Below, piece after piece: positions 12,050 through 25,140 of a stretch of 64,000 bases of DNA. The translations under genes were made by a program, and so were the position numbers. The notes under the pieces were generated by a model. That model had not been told where the DNA came from and did not search any database. It saw only the letters and a list, made by a program, of their open reading frames with translations. The stretch is taken from the NCBI GenBank assembly GCA_963971425.1, contig OZ020519.1:2124028-2188027 (forward strand), written 5' to 3'. Numbering within the stretch: the stretch's first letter is position 1; every line of letters starts with the position of its first letter. The DNA is from Bryoerythrophyllum caledonicum. Lineage: Eukaryota > Streptophyta > Bryopsida > Pottiales > Pottiaceae.

Positions 12050-14290
12050 GTTCGTACATTTAAAAATGAAAGTTATTTCTTACAAAGATAAGGAAAGTGT
12101 TGCTTGATTATCAATACCTTACATATATTGTTGAAATACCAATCACAAAAATGTGTGCTTAGAGATTACCTCATATTTTGAGAGGTCGTACTTTTCACTT
12201 GGAATTATTAATGCTTTTTATTTACTATCTCCCAAAGTCCATCATAATTTGCTTTATAAGCCTTCAAAATTCTTTCACTACCTTTTGAACGACGTTGATG
12301 ATATTTGTCATTTTCTCTCCTTGAAAACCTCTTTGAATCACTTGCAATAAAGAAATATATACATATGATTGATATAAATAATTATCACTATTTTCAACAT
12401 ATATTGATAATAACACTGAAGGTTCAAAATGTACGTACTTATAATTTGTATTTGCTTGAAGTAGTTCATTAACATTGGGCCACCTTCACAAATTTCATCC
12501 TTTACACTTCCAACGATTACAAGAATAGGATTTTATATCAAGCAATTGACCTTCCCTTGAAGTAGATTATACTTTATCCACTCTCAATGACGTTCAATGT
12601 AGTTAGTACTATTCACAATACAATATGAAAAAATCTACTGAACTTTGGCCATCAATTTCTCCAAGGCATTCCAACCTTCACGCAATATATTTAAATATAT
12701 GAAAGAATTTAGGAATAACTTTGAAATCTTTGCAAAAACACACCAGATTATTATCAAAAAAAAAAATCGTTGGACAATGCATTTTAAGTACATACAATTG
12801 TCGCCACAACTTATATTTTTTGTCCAATAATACACAAGTAAGAATTTTTTTTGTCCGAGCCATCATTACATAAAAATGATAGAATCTTGGTTTAAAACAA
12901 TAGTGGCATGTGATGACAAGTCAAATTGGTTAGATTTGAGCATTAAAATCAGACGCCATGAGTTTCCGCTTAAAAATTGCATTACAAATTTTTGCATAAT
13001 GTTTGATAGTTGCTATATTTTTTTAGGAATCAAATAAAATTGATAAATAATTGACTCAAATCCTTGTACAAAATGTTGAGTCTTTTTTTCTTTAAGAGCC
13101 AATACTAAAGCAATATGTAAATGTTGATATCATTTGCTTCATTTTTCCATTGCCATGGAAGTAACCATAGGATGCACAAACAAAAACAATTTATCTTTCT
13201 CTAAACTAGGATCATGTCGAAAATCATGCTCCTTACAAGTATGACAATTTTTTCCTTTTTTTTTTTGTCATCATTTATCTTTACATCTTTAGGTGCCTCA
13301 ACAATCCTTCATCAAGAAAAAACATTCACACTTCATAGATTTCCTTTCCTGAATTTTTTAGCAATCAAGGGTCTTCTCATGTTATCACCGGGTTGTGACC
13401 TCTTCCTCCCTCCCTAATGGCATCAATAATAAGAGACTTTACTAAATTTCATTTTTTTGGTTTGACAAGCTCGTTGTAATACTATATGCCTCTCATATAT
13501 AGCATCCAAAGTGATGTTTACAAGATCCAAAGGAACCTTGTGAATTTCATAATATACTTGTTCTACTTAACAAGTTTAACAAGATGCAAGGCATTTTTTA
13601 TACATATTTAGAGAATGCTTCTGCATCTACAATCAATATCTCATATACACTAATTAACATGAATTTCTTTGAATTCATAAATATATATTATTTTTATTAG
13701 TATGAGAATTTTGAACAATAGTGTTCCATTGTTCAATACAAGGAATTTTCTTTCATTCCGTATCATTCAATGGTGTTAAAACAAGCTCATCATTGACCTC
13801 TATGACTTTAATATTTATTTTGAAGCTTTTTCTATCTCTCAAGTTTATGAAACATATCAACAAAATGTCCATGATACTTAGGTAGTAAACAAAACCTATA
13901 ATTTGCTTTGCAAATTTCACCTAAAGTGTGCAAACTCAGATGATTTAAGGATTGAATCATGATTTTTATACTCTTAAGGATAAATGATACGTGGTTTGAA
14001 AATGATTCAATAGAAATATTGAAAAATAACATTTACTTCCAAATATGGGGATGCTAATTTTTTTAGGATGGTAATGTTCACCTTCACTCATATCCGTCTC
14101 CTACTCCTTCAAAGTCTTCATCATGCTCCGTATTTGAGTCAACGTTTGAAAGTTTGAAAAAAAAAAAATTCAAATTGTCAGGTCTATCTTTAAGTATGTC
14201 TTCAACCCCTACCACATGATCCAATTTATCTTCAAAGTCTGAAGCGTAGAAGAAATTGTCTCCAACACTGTCACTATTTTCTTTTATTAT
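12050..14290 (-). pseudogene. Second, heavily decayed copy of the MULE transposase
   Basis: Collinear on minus with the transposase at 5.2-8.6 kb. The acidic N-terminus DFEDKLDHVVGVED (about 14.2 kb) matches DFEDDVEDLVGVEE. A YIVLR..YYRCH-like stretch lies near 13.4-13.5 kb. QFLSGNSWRL (about 13.0 kb) matches QRFSTGNSWAL, with following words equivalent to the YGLPLYAAIVPNQD block in shifted frames. NYIERH-stop-EWIKYNLLQGKV and NPILVIVGSVKDE (about 12.5-12.6 kb) match NHVERHWKFIKYTLLQ and DLIVAIIGSAKD. A KRFSRREN-like segment follows near 12.3 kb. Many stops and frameshifts and high AT content make it older than the first copy. I did not find its TIRs. Confidence 0.75.
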
Positions 14291-14639
14291 AAAGCGTATG
14301 GAAAGAAAAATAATTCAAAGCAACAATATACGTAATTGTGTAACAAAGTACTAGAGGACAAGAAGTGCAAACCAATAGAGCCATTAAATGAATAAGCAAA
14401 CTGCAAAAACTTCAAAAACTCTTCCATTCTTGAAATCAAGAAGCTCAAGTGCAAAAAAAAGTCGCTATTGAGGTTTGCTCCACTTTCGTTCGTTGCCTTC
14501 AATGAATGAATTCTTTATCTTCAATGTGTCAATCATGAATGAAATGAATACAAAATCTTCTCTGAATGAAATTTATAGATTCTTTAAAAAATAAATAGAA
14601 ATATTCATTTCAAAAGATATATTATTTTAATACATAATT

Positions 14640-15215
14640 ATCTTCCCTGTACAATAGCATATTTACCCAAGTCAAGAAATTCACCCATTGTTAGCCATTG
14701 TACCAAAAAAACTCATACTAGTTACATATAACTAAGATATCTTCACATACGGAACGTTTTATTTATCTCATAATAATATTGTTGTGAATCTTATTATCTT
14801 TCATTTGGTTCATTGATCTACAACATATTGAGTTTGAAGACAAGTATCTTGTGAATTGATAATTACTAAAAAGTTCTTTGCACTATAATTTTTAATAACC
14901 TATAGTGCTTTTATACCCTAAAATTTTATTAAAAAAGAGATAATACCATGCTTAACATGAGAGTACATAATTTATACCTTATGTAGAACAAAACTTGGGC
15001 ACTATGTGCAGTTTAAGTCTGTTGATCCACTCAACATAGGATAGAAAATGAACCATTATTCTTGCTTTAACTAATATAATTGTCATCTACGCGGTCAAAG
15101 TTCATGAAATTTGGTGGGGTCCCTACTTTAAAATTTATACTTCAGATCATATGGTTTAAACTAGAATTGGGATTTTTGTTCTATCTCGTTATCATTTCAC
15201 TAAAGTGAAGAATTA
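14640..15215 (+). repeat. Truncated copy of the TTAA-flanked repeat family
   Basis: Shares, in order with the copies at 20.8 and 22.8 kb, the words AATAGCATATTTACCCAAG, CTGTTGATCCACTCAACATAGG, CGGTCAAAGTTCATGAAATTT and the ATCATATGGTTTAAACTAGAA region. Both termini are lost. Divergence is high, so this is an old fragment. Confidence 0.6.
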
Positions 15216-16555
15216 AAAGAAATTTCATATGATATTGTTACATTTTTTTAGTGGGTGAATATAAATGTTTTGACAAATTTCATACGTCAAGAGTATTTTC
15301 ATTTTATTATCAACTGTAAGTGCTCTACCAATATCTTGTTCTCTATTGCTCTTTTGTCCTTCGAAATGATCTCTCTTTCAATTCCCAACTGCTGCAATCT
15401 GAGGCTTAGTCCAACAGTTTTGCTACAATGGTGAGTTCCTACAAGGGCCCAATGACTCTCCTACATAGCCTCAATTGTGTCAATACTTCTTGGGCAAGAA
15501 AATCATATACCACAATGTTATATGGCTGAAAAGTTATTCTTTGATTGGATCTGGTGTTAGTTTCTGCGACTTCTTTATCAATTCCACTAGGCGCCATAGG
15601 TCTTCAGTCGTAAGGCTCTTCAACGGTAGACCAACTATCTAAGCATCATTTCGCTAACAGTTATGGACTAGCACGCTCTGTTGTAGAAGCTCTCTAATGT
15701 TAAAAAAACACCAAGTAATTAAGTCTTCTTTCTGCCATTTTAGGAAACACTTTACCATTTGTATATCTAATTTTGATGAACTTCTACACTCTCTACAATG
15801 CCAATCTTGTGGAAATTCCAACCACTATGCTATCCACAAATTTTTTCATTTTCTTAGAGATCATGTGTATTCTCATAGCATTTTTTAGTGTGTTCTCCCA
15901 ATCTGAGCAAAGTTGATAATCATCAAGAACTTCTAGCACCAAAAAAATGATCTCCAACTTTTTCTTTAGAAAAATACTTCCATCTCCTATTTCATAAAAT
16001 TCATCTAAAACCATTGTATTATTTTCTACTTCCTTTTCTGAAAAACACTTGTAACATGCAATTAAGCAATTTTTCCCTCACCATTTAAAAGTGCACTTAA
16101 GTAAAAACGCGGCCATTGTGCGCAAAATTGTCAAAATCGCAAAATTTTAAATTTTAAAAAAGAAAAAAATGAAGTTTGTGCACACATATTGTGTATCATC
16201 AAAATTGTTGATATAAAAAACTATGTAATGGCATTTTCAACAAAGTTTCAATAAAATTTCAAAGAAATATCAAAAGTATTGTACTATACAAAAATATGCA
16301 ATCACCAATAATGATACAATAAGCAACAATTGCCAAATCATAAGTGGATATTCTAAATAGTACATGATATACAAATCAATGAAAATCAATATAAATGCAT
16401 TTATACATGGACATAAATATGTCATTTAGCAATAGTAAACATCTCTTGTGTCCATAGAATTGCTCCACAATGTCCTACATAACCCTTTCAATATACTACC
16501 CTTGCACATACACTAAATAACAATTATCATACACAATATACTCATAATACTTTCA
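15216..16555. other. AT-rich interval, no gene recognised
   Basis: A minus open frame at 15793-16014 (MVLDEFYEIGDGSIF..) is the only coding-like segment. It could be a host-gene or transposon fragment, but I do not recognise it. The rest is AT-rich without clear structure. Confidence 0.4.
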
Positions 16556-19500
16556 CTATCTACTATGTACATTTAAAGTTGCTTGCAAGCGGTCGTTGTC
16601 GATAGCTTCGGTTTGCATTGCAATATATTCTAGTATGTGAGCCTTAGTTGATTGAGAAATGCGAATCCTACTTTCAACCTGCATTCCAAATACATTGTGC
16701 TTTCTCCACCGACAAGCACCAGTCATGATTCTTTCCGGTTCATCTACCCACGAAAAAATGCATGCCTCTTTCTCTACCCAACTATGGCTCTCACCAGATA
16801 GCTCCCACAATGAATCCATGCAATTTGCATATCGTTGTGCAGATGACCCCACTCCATCAACAACCAACCCTCGAATGATGGGCCAATACCAACAAACCTT
16901 CATCTTCAATCTCCATCGACCTTTTCCGTCTTCAATCACCTTTCCTACATAGAATGGTACACCACCTTCTACTTCTGCTCGATCAACACTCAAGGCTACA
17001 AATTGTCCACAACCGATATCAGATTGTGGATTAAATGGTGGAAACGGGTCGTGGTTATCTTCATGCACTTTTCATTCGGCTTCTTCCTCAACATAGTTGC
17101 GTTCCGTTTGTTGTGCCCTACGCACTGCTTGATTTGATGGTCTTCCTCTACGAAGATCAAAATACCCTCGAGCCTCAGCATTTGGTAGCATAGCCACTAT
17201 TTGGTCCACAACAGTTATCTCGCGATTATCTTCACTTAGACTGTCCATTACATCCAAGGTTGCACTTTCTGCAGGTGCGGTGTTGGAGACCTCTGAAGGC
17301 CATAATGGTGAAGAACAATGGTCGTTGTTGCGATTTTTGTATGGAAATTCAGCTAGATAGAGTTTCAACCTTTCGGCCTCCTCTTTTGCATTACGATTCG
17401 TGTCGTCATGCTACAATCATTGAATGCACCTTTGTTTTCATGCAATGAAGTCATTCAACGCCTTCAGCTTCGGCTCGTTTGCTTCAAATACTTTCGCAAA
17501 AGTTGGTCGCTCATCTCTACTTGGAAACGACCTCAAAGTCTTTGTTCCTGCCTCTAGTCCCCATGGATCCTTGCAATAATGCTTGTGTTGTACTCAAACC
17601 TCACGAATTCCCTTTGAATTATCCATATAAAACCGCATGTGGTGCGGAAATGTTATGCCAACCAATGCATCCGGACCTGTTAGTAAGCAAGGAGTTATAA
17701 ACAATTTCCAATCCCACACATTCTTTAACAGTCGAGTGCTAACAAATGCTTCTGTAGGAGATGTTCGTCTTTCGATAAGACTAAGCATCTCCTTCAACGA
17801 GTCCACGTCCGACCTCTTCAATGTACCTGATATACAACTGAAGCGTTGATCAATATCTTCATGTGTATGGCCCACTAAAGAAAAGAGAATTCCACCTCCT
17901 GAAAAAAGCCCAATCCCACCAATGTAGCACATAGAGCAAACATATATATGTTGTTATTCTTGCGTGTGCAGTTGTCAGCTTGGAGGAGCAATGTTGGTGG
18001 CAAAAAGCCCTTCATCTGCAACACATCTCTTATGCCGTACAACAATGTGCTCACGATTTGGTTGCTATCATGTTTGTGGTGAGCCCCAAACCACACATCG
18101 CAATATAAACCAATCCCATGTATAAGTTCCCCACACAAGTGGGTCTTCACAAACCGGTGCTCAATGTTCTTCACAGTTTGACGCATCCTTGGTACCATGG
18201 TTGTATTTTGGTCCATGCCATCCACAATGATGCACATGTACAACTCAGGGCTAATATAACACGAACTCTTGAATATCCAATAATGCCTACGTTCCTCCAT
18301 CTGGTTGCGCAGATGCAACATAAACAACTCTTTTATCTTTATCCTTGCATCCGCATTGGTGGTTCCCTCCATGGCACATTTATTCTCCCAACAATGATAA
18401 CACTTTGAGAATCTCGAGAATGGAGGTATCTGAACGTGAGGATACCTCTTGCGCCACATCCTTTGGAACGAGGTGATTGAAATGGTATCCTCATTACAAA
18501 TTCTCTTCACCTTCTTGTTCACATAATTGAATACATCAGACTTTATTGTATTCATGGGAAGGAGAATAAGAGGTACCACTTCGTTGTCACTCGTACGGCG
18601 GATAGAACAATGTGGTTGAGGACAACCAATTTTATCCACAAATTATTTAAAGCAGGCCTCTGCCCCGGACATTCTAGTGCTCTTTCTAACCAGGTCTGAA
18701 AGGCTGTTGCCGTGAATCCCCGTCACTCTTCCATATATTGAACAATCTTTCTTCAATTGCTTAATGCGCCTCTGCGAATAGCCAACCTCAAGAGCATAGC
18801 AGGCATTGCAAACTTGTTTGCCATCTAACTTCGTTACAAATTTATCCCGACGAGTTCCTTCCATTTGTGTGTAAAAAGAAACCAGCATTTGTCTCATCCA
18901 CGTACTTTGTACAGGAAACTTGGAAGCCCATGCAACATATCGCATGTCCAATAGATACTTTGCTTGAACGTCCCTCAAACAATTACGTTTGCAACCTCCT
19001 TGTGCTATTGCACTTTGCACGCTTGTAAGGGATACCTTAGTTATTGTAGCTTATGTCAAGGATGCCTCGCTTGAGACTCTCCTTCTCCTATTCTACATAG
19101 AATATGAACGACACGTTGGTCAAACGTAAGCTCACCCATCTACATTGGGGAGATCTCGAATATTGGAGGCAATACATTGAGAAAATGGCGAATTCTCATC
19201 TACAAGGTTTGAAGCTTGACTAGTGCGCCGAGACCTTTTGGTGTGTTAAACCGATCATGGAAATCAAATTTTGGAGCCATCATTCGTGTAGGTGTTGTTT
19301 GAGATCCATCTTCACCATGGACATTTCTAATATTAGGTTCTACGGCCAAGGCACGTAGCAAAGATTGGTGCCAACGAATGATCAAACCATTACACATGCC
19401 AAGACGCTCTCCTACAACCTCTTCGGTCCAATGCAATGTATTGTTTGCCTTTATGATACGCACCGCCACCTCGAATGGGAATAACTTTGACCCATTCAAT

Positions 19501-19736
19501 TCCATGCCACTTTCAAATGCATGCTCCTTTGTTCCCAAACCCACAACATCTCCATTTTCTGAGAACAATTCTACAGTCCTTTCCAATTCAGATAAAATAA
19601 CCCCAAGAGATCTTCTTTGACTTTGCCTTGAACGTGCTACTCGTACTAATCGGGCCCCTACAGAGCTATTGGAAAGGATATTATCTCTACGGGTGTTTGG
19701 AGGTATCAAAGACGTTTGATATGTGTTGGTCTCCAT
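16556..19736 (-). pseudogene. DUF7869-like putative DDE transposase relic
   Basis: Minus-strand relic in several open blocks: 19736-19200, 19020-18643, 18639-17875, 17932-17594, 17368-17072 and 17068-16556. An in-frame TAA (18643-18645) separates ACFK from FVDKIGC, and a 1-nt shift near 17880 separates VEFSFL from VGHTHEDID. Order: a helix-rich N-terminus; a CNACYALEVGYSQRRI Cys pair; FSKCYHCWENKC; then IIVDGMDQNT, LLLQADNCTRKNN and VGHTHEDIDQRFS. In my reading these last three supply D, D and E/D positions of an RNase H-like fold. The C-terminus has a BAH-like or CW-rich region (FYVGKVIED, KVCWYWP, GACRWRKHNVFG). The motif set matches a repetitive family I recall as DUF7869. The transposase role is inference; no terminal repeats were found. 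Confidence 0.6.
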
Positions 19737-20762
19737 TGTTGCTATCGGTACAAAAAAAACATAGCGGTTGCAAATTGGTCAACATATATGTAGACATTAA
19801 TCTCTAAAAAACCAATTCAGGGTCAAGAAGGTATACACCACAATATAAAAATAAAATGCATGAAATAATAAAATAAAACTAATTTTTAAATAGAAAACAT
19901 GATATAGTTTATTTTCTTTTGTATTTGAAATTGTTCATGAAAAATATATGTAACCTTGTTTGTTAATGTGTGAAATTGTTTGACTTGGATTAAGATGTGT
20001 CAATTTTATTGAAGTTTATTTCATTTTTTGATATTATCATTTCACCTCACAGTTTAATGAAGCCTTAAATACGAGTTGGGGTTATTTAACAACAAATAAA
20101 CATAAACTACAAATAATATTTCAATGTGTACCTGATAAGTTGTGCCTTTCTAATTCACATGTTCTCTTGCAAAGGACAAATATTCCTTCATTGGGCCCAA
20201 ACTGATCTATGATAGATTGTTATAAGTTTGCCCCACGTTCACCTTGGCCAAATCCACAATACCTAATTCGTGGACCTTTGTCTCTTTTGTAGTATGTCTT
20301 AGTAGTCCTGGTTTACTTTGTAGTTCTACGCCAACCTTTCATACATTGTATGGTGATAATCATTAGCGTCCTCCGGATCATTTAGCTAGAACAATACAAT
20401 AACCCCAAATTCCCAGTAGTTTGTTAAATCAATGTATCAAAAAATGTCTCTTTCAAATGAGACGTTCTATGATAGATTCAACAACTTTTTACTATAGTTT
20501 TCAATCATAGGGAATTTAAGTTAACTACTACATGAAATAGACTCATATATTTTAGTAAACTTCAACTGCAGAGATCATAAGGTTTATCCTTTGAATAGTG
20601 CATTCTGGTTTTATTATTCCATGCATGGAAATTGTTATGGTATTTTGAATAAAATTAATGACATATTTTTTCCAATATTCAATGCCTAAATTTTATGCCA
20701 AGTGTATATTCTAACTTGTATTAGGTCATTGCAAACAAAAAAGTCACAACTAATAGAGGTGT
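19737..20762. other. AT-rich interval, no gene recognised
   Basis: Upstream side of the DUF7869-like relic. A short stretch near 19930-20020 (GTGTGAAATTGTTTGACTTGG) resembles the reverse complement of the TTAA-family interior, but it is too short to call. Confidence 0.4.
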
Positions 20763-20766
20763 TTAA

Positions 20767-21669
20767 CCCCTAAAGGCCCAAGAGTTCCCCTCAAGAGACG
20801 CTTCAAGGTCTGGACTAGTTCCTTTGGTGTTAATTTATAACATTTCTTTTTGAACTTTCTACTACAGATGGACATTTGGAAGCTTTGTGCGAGTCTAATT
20901 TTTTCCTATATTCGACATTTTATGAAAAATCTATAGGATTTTGAATTTCAAATGGGGAAATCAGGCACGTTGGACAACTCCAAAAAGTATTGCTAGGACA
21001 ATCTATTGAATGTGAGATTTTCAAAACTAGATAATAATATTATTTCCTTTCATATTGTCAAAAAATTCTCTTGTCTTAAGTGGAATATAGCATAATAATC
21101 TAATTCAAACATTTTCACACATTGTCACACTTTGTCGGGCAAGGTACCAAAAAAACTTCTTCTTTTCCACATAAAACTTAGAGACTTCATATTTCTTACA
21201 TTTCTTATTGACCATTCGGATTATCATTCTAAAACATATTTAGATCACAAAAAAATGAAATGTGAATTGTCAATTTTTGAACCTCCACTCCTTCCACATT
21301 TGCATAGAATTTGCTACACTCCTTCTCTACCTCTAAAAATTGGTGTTCAAGGAAATAACATCATGATGAACGTGATGGTAATGTTCGCAGACCTTGTGAA
21401 GTGCAAAAATTTGACACCAAGGGTAGTCAAAATCTGCTGATCCGCTCTAAGCAAGGAAAAAAGAACAGTTTTCTCTACTTCAAACACTATAATCTTTCAA
21501 TCCGTGCGGTCAAAGTTTATGAAATTTTGTAAGGACGTTAATGAAATAAGTCTTAATTTAGATCCTATGGTTAGATGTAGAAATAAAGGTTTTGATTACC
21601 TCGTTATTCATCACACTAGAAGCAGTTTTGTAGTGTTTTTGGTGTGAAAATGCCTTGGGCCTTTAGAGG
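20767..21669 (+). mobile_element. TTAA-flanked non-autonomous DNA element, most complete copy
   Basis: 903-bp element beginning CCCCTAAAGGCCCAAG and ending CTTGGGCCTTTAGAGG, an imperfect terminal inverted repeat. Each end abuts TTAA (20763-20766 and 21670-21673). TTAA duplication with ends starting CC is the known piggyBac signature. No long open frame, so it is non-autonomous. Three further copies exist in the window. An alternative is a TA- or TAA-duplicating family (Harbinger or Mariner type), because TTAA contains those words. Confidence 0.65.
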
Positions 21670-21673
21670 TTAA

Positions 21674-22788
21674 GATATAAGAAGTCGAATTGCAATGACT
21701 AGGTCTATAGAAATTACTCATTTCCTTAGGAAAACAATTTAGTTTTATAACAAATAAGCCATAGTAGTTTGCCTTGTACAAACGGTGGATAGAATCATGA
21801 TTCTTGCTTATAGTGGGATAAAAATATATTTTGAAGAAGAATAAAAATTTTAATTTCTCCCCACCTCAAAAAAATCATTATGGAATTCTAAAGTACTATT
21901 TTTGAAAAAGAATCAAAGATAATTCTCACCTAAGGTATGTTGCAGGTCTTTGTTGGGCAATCACTAGAATTGGATGGCCTTGAACGTTTGATGCTTGTGT
22001 GGGCGCTAGTGGTAGTCACGTACTTCAGCTTTTGCCAAAAACCTACACAAATTGTTAAAAATTCAATTGGAGCTCTGCTTAAGACATTGATTGAAAAGTT
22101 CCTCGACCACCATCAAGGTCGCCATCAATATATTTCTTTCCAAAATAGCAAAATTGACCATGCTTGTTGATCTTTTAAAAAATCTCAATTCTTAACCAAA
22201 GCTTAAAAATGAAAAAATTAACCACGCTTGTCGATCTTCTACAAAAATATGAAGGATGCACAACATGACCCTCCATCATTCTGGTATCACCAAACTTCAA
22301 ACAAGGACGCGCTAGCTTCAAAAATCACCTGAAATGCCTTCCTTTCCTCCTTAGTCATGGAATTTCTTACAAGCCACAACTTAGTAATAGCCTGGAAATA
22401 GACACAAAATTTAGAAACAAGAAACAACTATTCGCCTTTAGAAGGTAACATCCGTAGTACTCATCTATGTACAAAGAATAAGCAATATGCTATGTCCAGC
22501 TTCATTAGACTTCTACAAATGCCATACACACAGATCAAAAACATCAAACCCGAAACAAGCCTAGCTGAGTGTCTGCCAAATCAAGGAAAAACAACTCGCA
22601 ATTGTTTTCTGAAGACTAAAAGGTACACAAGGCACATGACTTATGTGAAAAGCCATGCCCAAACAATCCATACCTAGAACCTCGAAATGACGTGATCACT
22701 GAAATTGATACCATTTCCTGAATCGGGCAAGATTCACAACAGAAAAAGGAAGTACTCTTTAATCAAAGCAAGGAAACTTGAGAAACCA
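21674..22788. other. No gene recognised between two TTAA-family copies
   Basis: Short unrelated open frames only. AT-rich, with no repeat structure that I could follow. Confidence 0.4.
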
Positions 22789-22792
22789 TTAA

Positions 22793-23706
22793 CCCCTAAA
22801 GGACCAAGTGTCAAAAATGGGCTTTTTGAAAGTTTGGTCAGGTTCCTATGGTGTCAATTTCCAACATTCCACTTTGAAAATTTTACTATAGAAGGGCATT
22901 ACTAAGACCTTAGTGGGAGAAAAAAATTCCTAAATTCGACATATAATGAAAAAGTTATAAGGTTTTGAATTTCAAATGGGGAGGGCGGGCACTTCAGGCA
23001 CCTCCAAAAACTTTTGCTAGGACACTCTATTGAATGTGAGATTTTCAATACCAGCAAGTAATATTTTTTCCCTTCATATTGTCAAAAAAAAGTTCTTGTC
23101 TTTAGTGAAAAATAGCATATTTACCCAAGCCAAACATTTTCACACATTGTCGGACAAGGAACTAAAAAAACTTCTTCTTTTCCACATAAAAATTAGAGAT
23201 CTTCATATTTTTTACTTTTTTTTACCCACAACAATATGTAGTGCAAATCTTCTTATCAACCATTCGGATTATCAATCAAAAACATAGTAATTACACAAAA
23301 ATTTAGAACGGAGATTGGCTATTTTTTAACCTCCACTCCTTACACACTTGTTTTGAATAAGCTACACCCCTCCTCTACCTCTAAAATTTGGCGTATAAGG
23401 AATTAACAACATGATTAACACATTGGTAATGGACTTAGACCTTGTGTAGTGCAAAAATTTGACATCAAGTGAAGTCAAAGTCTGCTGATCCATGGAACGT
23501 AGGGAAGACAATGAACCATTTGCTTGACTTTAAACACTATAATCTTTCAATCCGTGCCGTCAAAGTTTATGACATTTTGTAAGTATGTTACTGAATAAGT
23601 CATATTTGAGATCCTACGGTCAAAACTAGAAATCAAAGTTTTTGTTTCCTTCTTTATTGAGTGCACTAGAATCCAATAATTTTGAAGTGTTTTTGGTGTG
23701 AAACTG
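22793..23706 (+). mobile_element. TTAA-family element, right terminus lost
   Basis: Starts at TTAA (22789-22792) followed by CCCCTAAAGGACCAAG and is collinear with 20767-21650. Shared words include TGAATTTCAAATGGGGA, GAATGTGAGATTTTCAA, TCTTTCAATCCGTGC and TTTTTGGTGTGAAA. Similarity ends where the right inverted repeat should begin. Confidence 0.65.
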
Positions 23707-24455
23707 TCACGGTACCTTAAGGCAAGGCTTTGCTTCCTGCTGCAAGTAGACCTCCAATCCAATTGGTTGCATTCGTTGCCTTCGAGTGAATGTCATGGAA
23801 TTGATTGCAACCATTCGGATGATCTTCTTGAATATACACAAGTCCTGTGTATATGATTACAATCTGCAACCTCCCCATCTGACAGAGATCTCATCAACAG
23901 ATTGACCAGAACAACATCAATAAAGAGAGAACAAATCCAGCATTCGAGAACAAATCCAGTATTCAACCTGGTCGGTTCTCCTGAAAATAACAGACTTTCA
24001 CATCAAACTCAGAATTCTCACAACAAAGTTTCACAACCTCAGAGTTTCACAACAAAAATTCACAAGTCTTTTCACTTAGCTCCAAATAACAATTGACATC
24101 AGCTGACTTGTGTAACTACAGTCAGCTGTCCCAAATTGCATCATTATCACCTAACTAGGCATATGACATCATATGGTATGGAGCATATAACGGATTGCAC
24201 CTATGTATCATCATAAATAGAGGACCCTATGTGAACATGTCTCTAGAAAACTTAGATGGCTCCTCAATAGACAATCAACATGCACATTGTATCGTTTGGT
24301 AGACACCATGAACCCCTATCAGTGTGCACTATCCATATGATACTAGTCTGACACCCGACTGATATTGAGTGCTCTTGCCATAGAAGGCGCAAGAAAACTC
24401 AACGTTGTGAACATGTGAAGGCTGCAGTCGTAAGTCAGCTGATGAAAACGAAACG

Positions 24456-24730
24456 TCCACACAAATCAGTGACCATACAAACATCAGGCTTATGGCAAAA
24501 GTCAGCTCATGAAACGAAACGTCCACCACAGTGACCATACAAATTGTCCACACAAATCAGTGACCAACAAACACCACAGTGACCAACAAATGATCATATG
24601 GAAGACGTCAACACACCATGTTAAATGAAAATCAACAAATTGTCTACACACCATCCATACAATTGTCCACACACCATCCATACAAATCGATACAAATGAT
24701 CATACAGAAGACTACAAATGATCATACCGA
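24456..24730 (+). repeat. Degenerate tandem repeat around CAGTGACCATACAAA
   Basis: Words CCACACAAATCAGTGACCA, CCACAGTGACCA, TTGTCCACACACCATCCAT and AAATGATCATAC recur with irregular 20-40 bp spacing, suggesting a decayed minisatellite. Confidence 0.55.
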
Positions 24731-25067
24731 AGATATAAGAAATATGAGTGCTCTGCCCATGATCCAGGAGGTTGACACTGAATATGTAGAATAGGTGGTG
24801 TTAATAAACACCATTGGTTTTGATTGCAGAACACTGCACCGCGGTCAGCTCTAAATCGGAGACTCAACCACCTGAAGAAAAGAAAACTCAATCACGTGAA
24901 GCACCAATGTCAATGTCAGCCTCTACAATCTTGCTATTTTGTGCTCTGCTCCAAAAGTTCTTAACAACCCTAACTAGAGAGAAATAATGCAATATTGATA
25001 GAAGCCATCACAAAAAGCACTAGCAGCCATTTCAACATCTGAAACCCTACCTGTGACGTGGATGTTG

Positions 25068-25140
25068 AGGAGACGCTAGCGCCGTAGGAAATCCTAGCGC
25101 CGCCTCCATGGAAACTCTAGCGCCGCCTCCATCGCGCTCT
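25068..25140 (+). repeat. CTAGCGCCGCCTCCAT short tandem repeat
   Basis: Three close copies of a CTAGCGCCG core spaced about 20-27 bp apart, in an otherwise GC-elevated stretch. Confidence 0.55.
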
